Shown here piece after piece: positions 1 through 5,560 of a stretch of 7,020 nucleotides of DNA. This DNA comes from an uncultured Phycisphaerae bacterium (GTDB lineage Bacteria > Planctomycetota > Phycisphaerae > Phycisphaerales > SM1A02). Below the pieces are notes generated by a model. That model was not told the DNA's origin. It saw only the letters and a list, made by a program, of their open reading frames with translations, and did no database searches. The stretch's first letter is position 1; each line of letters begins with the position of its first letter. A program made the position numbers and the translations under genes. Location of the stretch: assembly GCA_937899935.1 (NCBI GenBank), contig CALCOW010000504.1, forward strand, positions 1 through 7,020, read 5' to 3'.

Positions 1-700
1 GAGGTCTTTTCTTTTGACTCTTTTTGGAGGTCAGAAAAACGCCTTTGCGAATCTTCGCCATGGCTTTGTCATCAAGCGTGCCTCGTACAATCACCTCGTA
101 TGTCTTGGTGACACCATGGCGTGGATGCGTGAGGCGGGAAGCCAGCAAACCATCATTGGTCAAAAGCAGCAATCCACTAGACTCCTTATCGAGTCGACCG
201 ACTGGATACAGGCGAGCCTTATGGCGCACCATGTCAGTGACACATCGGCGGCCTTCGTCGTCACTGGTGGTCGAGACGACACCACGTGGTTTATAGAGCA
301 TGATGTAGACCGGAGCTTGCGGCGTATTGATTCGCCGGCCATTGACCGTGATGTGATCGTGAACTGGATGTACCCAGATTGGCAGTTCTTTAAGGACATG
401 GCCATTAATTGAAACATCGCCGTTGAGAATAAGCTCTTCACAGTGCCGACGGGAACCGACCCCAGCCTGGGCCATGACCTTCTGAAGTCTCACGCCTTCT
501 CGTCGAGCCTGAGCGGATGACATGTTGGCAAACGCATCGGTATCGATTGAGTCTGGTTGCGAAAGCGGTCGATCGGTGTCAGCTTGGTTGGTCTCCTGCC
601 AGTTGGAAGAAGGGGCAGGTGGCCCGTCCGTATGGCGACTTTTGGTCTGGCCGATAGGCTTTCTTTGTGCGGAATGGCTGTCTTTATCTGACCTGGTCAT
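1..700 (-). CDS. rluB: RsuA/RluB-family rRNA pseudouridine synthase, C-terminus cut by window edge
   Basis: The enzyme isomerises a specific uridine of ribosomal RNA to pseudouridine in the cytoplasm. I translated the minus strand by hand: the frame is open from about 817 down to base 2 and runs off the left edge, so the C-terminus is missing. Counting from ATG 700, residues 1-69 are a polar Ser/Asp/Gln/Pro-rich extension. An S4 RNA-binding domain follows at about 71-118 (RLQKVMAQAGVGSRR, then NGDVSING). The catalytic domain then shows MLYKPRGVVST and GRLDKESSGLLLLTNDG, with the expected catalytic Asp at 171, and continues to THPRHGVTKTYEV. The start is uncertain. ATG 700 has only a weak GGA about 8 bases upstream. 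ATG 523 (MSSAQARREG) lacks a Shine-Dalgarno sequence but would put the catalytic Asp at 112, close to its position in E. coli RluB. Family assignment is firm; RluB rather than RsuA, RluE or RluF is inference. The gene is divergent from yihY. Confidence 0.9.
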   Translation of the reverse strand, partial: MTRSDKDSHSAQRKPIGQTKSRHTDGPPAPSSNWQETNQADTDRPLSQPDSIDTDAFANMSSAQARREGVRLQKVMAQAGVGSRRHCEELILNGDVSINGHVLKELPIWVHPVHDHITVNGRRINTPQAPVYIMLYKPRGVVSTTSDDEGRRCVTDMVRHKARLYPVGRLDKESSGLLLLTNDGLLASRLTHPRHGVTKTYEVIVRGTLDDKAMAKIRKGVFLTSKKSQKKRP

Positions 701-843
701 TGAGCTGGTCCGGATCAACGGTTGGAGGTTCTGGAATGCCGAGGAACAACGTATGCTAGCGAGGTTGGCAGAAACCTGACAGCGGCTGTTTATAAACCTC
801 TGGAAGGAATCAGAAACTCAATCTGAAGTCAGGGAATCGATCT
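701..843. promoter_or_regulatory. Divergent intergenic region with AT-rich palindrome, candidate promoter area
   Basis: This gap separates the divergent pseudouridine synthase and yihY genes (less if the former has an earlier start). It contains a perfect 10-base palindrome GTTTATAAAC at 788-797. Within it TATAAA (791-796) resembles a -10 box, and TTGGCA (765-770) resembles a -35 box. The 20-base spacer is too long for a standard sigma-70 promoter, so this is only a suggestion. Because the core is palindromic, a -10-like hexamer reads on both strands. A good Shine-Dalgarno sequence for yihY, AGGGA, lies at 831-835. Confidence 0.3.
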
Positions 844-2187
844 ATGCTAAAAGACCAGATCATCATCGTATCGAGTTGGTTGCGCCGTGTACTGACGCGA
901 CCTCAAGATGAGTTGACACTCTGGCAAACGCGTACCCGTATGGGGTACAACATCGCCCGATTTGGTGCACGACAATTACGTCAAGATCGTGCTGGGCAGA
1001 TGGCCGCAGCACTCTCTTTTCGAACGCTTTTTGGGTTGTTACCAGTATTGGTTGTGACAACCCTCATTATTCGTGCGCTGTCGGGTCCCGATGGTTTTAT
1101 AGGCTATGTTCAGAAATTGATAGCTGGCTTGAACCTTGATGGTGTATCAGTGTCAACGGTCAATGCCGCAGCGGGTCAGCCAGAGAAGCAAGACTTAGGT
1201 TCATGGTTACTTGAAATGGTCAAGTCTGCGATGGATTTGAATCTAACAGCCCTGACATGGGTCGGCATCGTGGTGGTTATTTATGCGGCTCTTTCGCTGA
1301 TGGTGACTATTGAGAAGAGCTTCAATCAAATTTGCCGCGCTCCAGGTGGTCGCTCATGGTCGCGACGTCTTCCCACGTATTGGTTTGTCCTGACGCTGAG
1401 TCCACTGCTTCTCATCTCGACGCTATATATCGAGAGTAAACTCGGATTTGCCTTGACATCTACAACATCTGAATCACCGGCGTGGATACAGGTGGGCCGT
1501 TTTCTCTGGGACTTTTTAATTAACTCAGTAGTCATATTCCTAGCCTTTAAGCTGATTCCCAATACGCACATGCGCGTGCGACCAACCATCATTGGTGCGA
1601 TGGTTACCTCATTACTGATCTTGGTGTTGAAGGCGACACTGAGTGTCTATTTGTCCAACGCGGTTTCATTCCAGCAGGTCTACGGTTCCTTGGGCTTGAT
1701 TCCACTGTTCATGTTTTGGATTTACGTCATGTGGGTGGTGATCCTCTTTGGTCTGCAGGTCACCACCACGATTCAACGTATTAAGGGGCATGACTTGGCT
1801 GCGATTCAGCCCTTTGAGGAGGCCTCGACCATTGTTGATCCCGCTTCGATTCTGCTCGTGATGGAGGTCGTGGCGGAGGGTTTCCAAGATGGCTGCCCGG
1901 TCTACGTTGATCAAGTTGCCCGTGAGACGGGACTTCCTGTTCGGGCGGTTTCACAGATGTTGCAAAAGCTCACCCTGAAGGGCCACGTCTTACGGGTCGA
2001 GGGTAAAGACAGCTGTTTTTCGCTGGCCCGTCCACCTGAGCAGATCGCCCTGCGTGACTTGATGGACATTGGCTTTGAAATGGTCGATGCGGGCCGTGAA
2101 TCAGGGCCGTTGATCCAGCGTCTCCGCGAGGCCCAGCTGGGCCTCAGTGGCGAGATGTCCCTCAAACAGACCCTTGACACGGTCTGA
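844..2187 (+). CDS. YihY/BrkB-family inner-membrane protein with C-terminal winged-helix-like domain
   Basis: A 447-residue integral membrane protein of the YihY/virulence factor BrkB family. The family was once mis-annotated as ribonuclease BN; its molecular function is not settled. Six hydrophobic segments are visible at about 62-80, 137-154, 179-198, 219-238, 246-268 and 286-310. Family hallmarks are GQMAAALSFRTLFGLLPVL at 51-69, before and within the first segment, and YGSLGLIPLFMFWIYVMW at 280-297 in the last. After residue 315 comes a soluble tail of about 130 residues. Its part at about 333-400 (PVYVDQVARETGLPVRAVSQMLQ, then a hydrophobic strand pair) looks like a winged helix. Similar tails occur in other long YihY proteins, so this is not a new fusion. 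ATG 844 is chosen because AGGGA lies 8 bases upstream and the N-terminus fits. A coiled-coil gene follows on the same strand after 164 bases. Confidence 0.9.
   Translation: MLKDQIIIVSSWLRRVLTRPQDELTLWQTRTRMGYNIARFGARQLRQDRAGQMAAALSFRTLFGLLPVLVVTTLIIRALSGPDGFIGYVQKLIAGLNLDGVSVSTVNAAAGQPEKQDLGSWLLEMVKSAMDLNLTALTWVGIVVVIYAALSLMVTIEKSFNQICRAPGGRSWSRRLPTYWFVLTLSPLLLISTLYIESKLGFALTSTTSESPAWIQVGRFLWDFLINSVVIFLAFKLIPNTHMRVRPTIIGAMVTSLLILVLKATLSVYLSNAVSFQQVYGSLGLIPLFMFWIYVMWVVILFGLQVTTTIQRIKGHDLAAIQPFEEASTIVDPASILLVMEVVAEGFQDGCPVYVDQVARETGLPVRAVSQMLQKLTLKGHVLRVEGKDSCFSLARPPEQIALRDLMDIGFEMVDAGRESGPLIQRLREAQLGLSGEMSLKQTLDTV
2128..2145. repeat. Perfect 18-base GC-rich palindrome inside yihY
   Basis: GAGGCCCAGCTGGGCCTC equals its own reverse complement. 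It encodes Glu-Ala-Gln-Leu-Gly-Leu near the C-terminus of the YihY protein. As RNA it could fold into a 7-base-pair stem with an AGCU loop, 21 bases before the hairpin at the stop codon. It could be chance within coding sequence. Confidence 0.5.
2167..2186 (+). terminator. Hairpin overlapping the yihY stop codon, weak terminator candidate
   Basis: CAGACC (2167-2172) pairs perfectly with GGTCTG (2181-2186) across an 8-base loop. The 3' arm contains the first two bases of the TGA stop codon (2185-2187). CCCTCA (2159-2164) could pair instead with TGAGGG (2185-2190). No run of T follows, so this is not a canonical intrinsic terminator. Confidence 0.3.
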
Positions 2188-2249
2188 GGGTCCAAGAGGG
2201 CAGGCATCGCACCTCATCAGGCCTCGCTTCAGATTGCTTGGCGCAAGAA

Positions 2250-2280
2250 TTGACCATCTGTCGTGCAGGTGACCGATAAT
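2250..2280 (+). promoter_or_regulatory. Candidate sigma-70 promoter for the coiled-coil gene
   Basis: TTGACC (2250-2255, five of six matches to TTGACA) and GATAAT (2275-2280, five of six to TATAAT) are separated by 19 bases, slightly longer than the usual 17. A transcript would begin near 2287 and carry a leader of about 65 bases before ATG 2352. This suggests the downstream gene can be transcribed independently of yihY. Confidence 0.4.
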
Positions 2281-2351
2281 ACGCTGGTCGAGGAAGTGGT
2301 CGCGCGTGCGTCTGCTTCGATCGTGAACTTATCGCCCAGCTAGGTGTCTTG

Positions 2352-3542
2352 ATGTCCATACCGGTGAGCAAGTCCGTATCTACTCAAGAGAGTTCCAAAC
2401 CTTCTTCCATGCCTCACCTTAAAGACACCCAGCCGGTGGTTGTGAGCGTTTCGCCTGCTGGACCGGTGCAGAGCGACGTAAGGGAACCTCGCACCCGCGT
2501 TGATATTGAGGCGCAGGTTCCGGTGCTCATGACACCGCGGGTTCTTGATCAACAAGCTTTTAGCGAACTCAGTAGCGCACTGGCAGTTCAAATTGAGCAA
2601 GCCACAGCCGCCCGTCAGTCTCTGGGAAGTTTGCTTGGTGAAATCCGCCAAGAAAAGTCTGAGATGGTGGATGCCACAAGCCGCTTGCAGGACCGATTGC
2701 AGGTTGGAGCGCGTCTGCTCAAAGCACTGAGTGAGCAATCGGCGATTATTCGTCGCAGTGGCGCCGAAGCCCAGGAAGCTGAAAAGTCGTTGAGTCAAAC
2801 AGCCCAGCAGGTGGCTGCGTCATTGGGGCAGGTGCAAAAGGAAGTTGAAGCTGGTCTACAGGAAGCGTCAACCGTCGCAGCCAATGCGCTGACTGAGACC
2901 TCACACTTGGCCATCGAGCAACTAGACGATGCGATCGAACGGCACTGTCAAGATGCCGCCGATCGTCAGATTCAGATTCAAGATCTTACGCGACGCTGTG
3001 ACGGGCTTGAACAATTGATGGAGTCCTTAGAGCGCACAATTGCATCGCTTTCTTATCGAACGGTTGAAACAACTCTGATGGCTCGAGAAGAAGCAGCAAG
3101 AGCGTTGTCCACGGTTGGCGAATGTGAGCGGGCCAAGCAGGCTTTGGCGTCTGAATCAGAGGTCACGATGAACCGACTGCAAGAGCTTGAAGCGCGGGCG
3201 CAGCAAGCAGGGCAGGCTTTGGTCAACCTGACGTCTGAGCAAGAAAGCCATCAACGACTCATGGCTGATCAGCTCGAACAAGGTGAGAGCCTGGCTGGAT
3301 CACTGGCAGGGGCTATTGAAGTCAATAGTCAGATGCGCGGTGACTTGCAGGAACTCCGCGACGCGCTGCGACCATGGGAGGCTTGGTGTGATCGCACGGC
3401 ACGAGATGCTGAAGATCTGCCTGAGCCAGTCCAAGCCTTGGTCTCACATCTCAAGCGAGAGCTTTCGTCTGATGTCGCTCGGGTTTCAATGGTCTTACGT
3501 GAAGTTTCGGGCAAGCTTGAGCAGGCTGTGACCAAAGGCTGA
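2352..3542 (+). CDS. Soluble coiled-coil protein of unknown function
   Basis: I do not recognise this 396-residue protein. Residues 1-60 are Ser/Pro/Val/Gln-rich and look disordered. About 65-335 are almost entirely helical, rich in Ala, Glu, Gln, Leu and Arg with a heptad-like rhythm and few Gly or Pro, as in a long coiled coil. Residues 338-356 hold the only aromatic-rich spot (LRPWEAWCDRTARDAEDLP), followed by a final amphipathic helix at about 358-394. There is no signal peptide or membrane segment, so it is probably cytoplasmic. ATG 2352 is preferred over the TTG immediately before it because AGGTG (2342-2346) sits 5 bases upstream. Low-complexity similarity to SMC, chemoreceptor or filament proteins would be expected but carries no functional weight. 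It follows yihY in the same direction, possibly with its own promoter, and ends exactly where the convergent DUF1570 gene ends. A scaffold, cytoskeletal or envelope-linking role is speculation. Confidence 0.8.
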   Translation: MSIPVSKSVSTQESSKPSSMPHLKDTQPVVVSVSPAGPVQSDVREPRTRVDIEAQVPVLMTPRVLDQQAFSELSSALAVQIEQATAARQSLGSLLGEIRQEKSEMVDATSRLQDRLQVGARLLKALSEQSAIIRRSGAEAQEAEKSLSQTAQQVAASLGQVQKEVEAGLQEASTVAANALTETSHLAIEQLDDAIERHCQDAADRQIQIQDLTRRCDGLEQLMESLERTIASLSYRTVETTLMAREEAARALSTVGECERAKQALASESEVTMNRLQELEARAQQAGQALVNLTSEQESHQRLMADQLEQGESLAGSLAGAIEVNSQMRGDLQELRDALRPWEAWCDRTARDAEDLPEPVQALVSHLKRELSSDVARVSMVLREVSGKLEQAVTKG

Positions 3543-3558
3543 TTACTTTTGTCGCAGC
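3525..3558 (+). terminator. Long hairpin enclosing both abutting stop codons
   Basis: GCTGTGAC (3525-3532) pairs with GTCGCAGC (3551-3558) through 8 pairs including one G-U. After one mismatch, AAAG (3534-3537) pairs with CTTT (3546-3549), leaving an 8-base loop. The stop codons of the two convergent genes (3540-3542 plus, 3543-3545 minus) fall in the loop. On minus-strand RNA the G-U pair becomes an A-C mismatch, so the fold favours the plus transcript. No U tract follows, so termination here is unproven. Confidence 0.4.
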
Positions 3559-4751
3559 GTCGGCCCGCGTTCTTCGCTTTTCTCTTCATAATCAGACGCC
3601 GCGAGTCGAGCCTGTTCGTAGCGAAGCCAACGTGCTTCCAAGGTTTCGGGATTTCCAAAACACTTGACGAATATCGCACGTTGTTCACCAGTGCCGAGTC
3701 GTACTGGTGCGGTTGTCCGCATGATCTCCAGATAGTTGCGGAGCTCTGGGCGGTGGAAACGGACCAGATAGGCAACGAAACCGTAGCTCTGAGAATAAAT
3801 CGTGCGCACCTTCTTTTCGTCGTGTGGCGGATGCATTTCATATTCGATGAGCTCAGAGAGTGGCATGAGTGCGTTCTGGCGCACGATCTCTGTGAACTGC
3901 TCGAGCCTCATGGTTGATTCATATTGAGGGCCGAACGCCTGATTTGGAACGTTGGTCTCAAAATTCATAGCCAGGCCTTCTGAAATCCACAAAGGATAGA
4001 CGCGTAGAGGTGATTGGATTCGCGTGTGAAACATCAGTTGATGGACACCTTCATGAATCGTAGTCGCGGTACTTGTTTCAGAGGCAAAGACATTGACACG
4101 GTGCTGTTGTTGCTGGAGATGGTCTCTATATAAAGCCACGCGTTCATTTAATCCGGCAAGGTCTTGCGGCGAAGCGGTTCTGGTTTTGGCTTCCAGACTA
4201 TTGAGTTCCATTCGCATGCGGGTTAATTGATCGCGTGCGGCCGAGAGGCTTGGGCTGGCCTCAATGTGGTAGAAAACCATCCAGTCATGTTTTGGAGCGA
4301 AGTAGCCGGCGATCCATGGAGAGGAAATATCATCGTTGGAGGCCGCAAAGCGTTGATAGTTGGCTCTCTCTTCAAAGAGAATGCAAACCAGCTTGTGTTG
4401 AAGTGGCAGAGGTTGAAGGTCAAGCCACTTCACGAAGCGATGAAATTGGTGGTAGGTGCGCTCGAGATACCGACCTTGCTCACGGGTCCAATCTGGATCT
4501 GCATCAGAGAGGATGACATACCTCTCAGTCTCATAAAGACGAAATTCTGGCCCAAGCAGCTGCCTGGCTTTCAAAAAGCCCTGAGATGAACCCTGTACAT
4601 TGGCGGTGTTCTGGGCAGTGCGTTTGGTGTGGTGTTGCTCTGGACCGGCCAGAAAGCCATGGGCCGGGGTGCTTGCCAGAGCGGCCATGCAGAGGATGAT
4701 CACACTCAGCAGGAGCCGTGTACGGACGAGATTTTGCAATAGATGCCTCAC
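3543..4751 (-). CDS. Exported DUF1570-type metallopeptidase-like protein
   Basis: A 402-residue protein with an N-terminal signal peptide: basic NLVRTR, a hydrophobic stretch at about 13-27, then a probable cleavage site near STPAHG. The lone Cys 21 lacks a proper lipobox. The mature domain contains HEGVH at 233-237 and WISEG at 255-259, with Glu 258 21 residues after the second His. This is the HExxH-plus-distal-Glu arrangement of gluzincin zinc peptidases, set in the Ala/Thr-rich context typical of DUF1570. Residues about 168-220 form a charged, probably coiled insertion. Peptidase activity and substrate are unknown; extracytoplasmic location is inferred. As annotated the start is GTG 4751, which has no well-spaced Shine-Dalgarno sequence. 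TTG 4739 has TGAGG 6 bases upstream and would shorten the protein by four residues without harming the signal peptide, so it may be the true start. The gene is divergent from nuoB and convergent with the coiled-coil gene. Confidence 0.85.
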   Translation of the reverse strand: MRHLLQNLVRTRLLLSVIILCMAALASTPAHGFLAGPEQHHTKRTAQNTANVQGSSQGFLKARQLLGPEFRLYETERYVILSDADPDWTREQGRYLERTYHQFHRFVKWLDLQPLPLQHKLVCILFEERANYQRFAASNDDISSPWIAGYFAPKHDWMVFYHIEASPSLSAARDQLTRMRMELNSLEAKTRTASPQDLAGLNERVALYRDHLQQQQHRVNVFASETSTATTIHEGVHQLMFHTRIQSPLRVYPLWISEGLAMNFETNVPNQAFGPQYESTMRLEQFTEIVRQNALMPLSELIEYEMHPPHDEKKVRTIYSQSYGFVAYLVRFHRPELRNYLEIMRTTAPVRLGTGEQRAIFVKCFGNPETLEARWLRYEQARLAASDYEEKSEERGPTLRQK

Positions 4752-4901
4752 TCCAGGACCATCGGGAAGCCCATAGGGTGGGTTGAGGGCGGTTAGGAAC
4801 TGAAACTACAGTTGTGATTAAAAGTAGGCCGAAGAGTTGGATTATGCCGTCTGCCTGGTTACCGGAACCGGCTGAGGTGCCTAATATGTGCGTTCAGAGA
4901 G

Positions 4902-4925
4902 CCGTTTGTTCCAGTACACAAACGG
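4902..4925 (+). promoter_or_regulatory. Perfect inverted repeat in the nuoB leader
   Basis: CCGTTTGT (4902-4909) and ACAAACGG (4918-4925) are exact reverse complements around an 8-base centre, ending 31 bases before the nuoB start. It could be a repressor operator or an RNA hairpin in the leader. A TAATAT at 4882-4887 might be a -10 box just upstream, which would place the hairpin at the very 5' end of the transcript, but no good -35 box is visible. The remainder of the 4752-4956 gap shows nothing else I can support. Confidence 0.45.
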
Positions 4926-4956
4926 TGCTTATTCTCAATCTGGATGGAAGGTACTA

Positions 4957-5526
4957 ATGGGTCTTGAAGCAGCATTGCCGGTCGATGGATTGCTTACCAC
5001 GCAATTGAATCGGGTGATTAACTGGGCACGCAGATCAAGTGTTTGGCCAATGCCATTTGCTACAGCATGCTGTGGAATTGAGCTTATGGCGACGGCCTCT
5101 AGTCGCTTTGATTTGGCGCGATTTGGTGCCGAGGTTTTTCGCTTTAGTCCGCGTCAGGCAGATCTGCTCATTGTTGCTGGTCGGGTGGCCGTCAAAATGT
5201 TGCCAGTGTTGCAGCGTATCTACGTCCAGATGTGTGAGCCGAAGTGGGTCATCTCAATGGGCGCTTGTGCATCCACTGGCGGTGTTTTCGATACCTATGC
5301 GGTCGTCCAAGGCGTGGACCAGTTCATTCCCGTTGACGTCTACGTGCCAGGTTGTCCACCACGTCCTGAAATGCTGATTGAAGGTGTGATGGCGATTCAG
5401 CGCATCATTGATCAAGATAATATTCCGTATGACGGTGATGGGCGTCGCTTGCCATTGTCACTGGCACTGGAGCCAAACTATCGCCCATCTCCACAGCCGC
5501 TGGATGTAACGATCGGCGCCACTTAG
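4957..5526 (+). CDS. nuoB: NADH-quinone oxidoreductase subunit B (NuoB), complex I N2-cluster subunit
   Basis: NuoB is a peripheral-arm subunit of complex I at the inner membrane. It carries the terminal 4Fe-4S cluster N2, which passes electrons to quinone. The 189-residue protein has all four cluster ligands: tandem Cys 38-39 in ATACCGIELM, Cys 104 in SMGACASTGG and Cys 133 in VYVPGCPPRPE. Their spacing (65 and 29 residues) equals that of E. coli NuoB. Other conserved blocks are RFGAEVFRFSPRQADLLIVAGRV and VVQGVDQFIPVDVYVPG. ATG 4957 is chosen because GGAAGG (4946-4951) lies 5 bases upstream and the family consensus begins there. An in-frame GTG at 4888 would add 23 non-conserved residues across the inverted repeat. 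Unusually, neither nuoA nor nuoC is adjacent: the left neighbour is divergent and the right one is convergent 34 bases away, so the gene appears monocistronic. Intact motifs argue against decay. Confidence 0.95.
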   Translation: MGLEAALPVDGLLTTQLNRVINWARRSSVWPMPFATACCGIELMATASSRFDLARFGAEVFRFSPRQADLLIVAGRVAVKMLPVLQRIYVQMCEPKWVISMGACASTGGVFDTYAVVQGVDQFIPVDVYVPGCPPRPEMLIEGVMAIQRIIDQDNIPYDGDGRRLPLSLALEPNYRPSPQPLDVTIGAT

Positions 5527-5536
5527 TGGTGCCTTT
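5515..5536 (+). terminator. Terminator-like hairpin spanning the nuoB stop codon
   Basis: GGCGCCA (5515-5521) pairs with TGGTGCC (5527-5533) through seven pairs including one G-U, with loop CTTAG, and is followed by TTT. The TAG stop codon (5524-5526) lies in the loop. The U tract is only three bases, so it would be a weak intrinsic terminator. On minus-strand RNA the wobble becomes a mismatch and no U tract follows, so it would serve nuoB and not the convergent HNH gene. Confidence 0.45.
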
Positions 5537-5560
5537 GAGTCATCTGAAACACTCTGGCCT

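Noticed and set aside
14..412. Plus-strand open frame of 132 codons over the pseudouridine synthase
   Set aside because: It is antisense to a clearly conserved S4 and catalytic domain and resembles no protein family.
160..441. Minus-strand open frame of 93 codons
   Set aside because: It lies in another frame of the same strand as the pseudouridine synthase; that frame holds all the conserved motifs.
522..779. Plus-strand 85-codon frame just upstream of yihY
   Set aside because: It overlaps the N-terminal coding region of the opposite gene, has no Shine-Dalgarno sequence and a Trp/Ser/Cys-rich composition without family resemblance.
2340..2798. Minus-strand 152-codon frame over the start of the coiled-coil gene
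   Set aside because: It is the antisense shadow of the coiled-coil coding sequence, with Arg/His/Cys-rich composition and no motif.
2352..3542. Coiled-coil gene as an SMC, chemoreceptor or phage tape-measure protein
   Set aside because: There is no ATP-binding head, no receptor signalling tip, no transmembrane segment and no phage neighbours; any similarity would be generic heptad composition.
3329..3841. Minus-strand 170-codon frame crossing the 3542/3543 junction
   Set aside because: It overlaps two well-supported genes in other frames and has shadow-like Arg/Ser/Cys composition.
4227..4589. Plus-strand 120-codon frame inside the DUF1570 gene
   Set aside because: It is antisense to a gene with a signal peptide and a HExxH motif, and has no independent start signals.
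3667..4751. DUF1570 protein as a lipoprotein through Cys 21
   Set aside because: The residue before the Cys is Leu, not Gly, Ala or Ser, so the lipobox is not met; a standard signal peptide fits better.
4888..4956. GTG 4888 as a longer nuoB start adding 23 residues
   Set aside because: The extension is not NuoB-like, spans the inverted repeat, and ATG 4957 has a well-placed GGAAGG.
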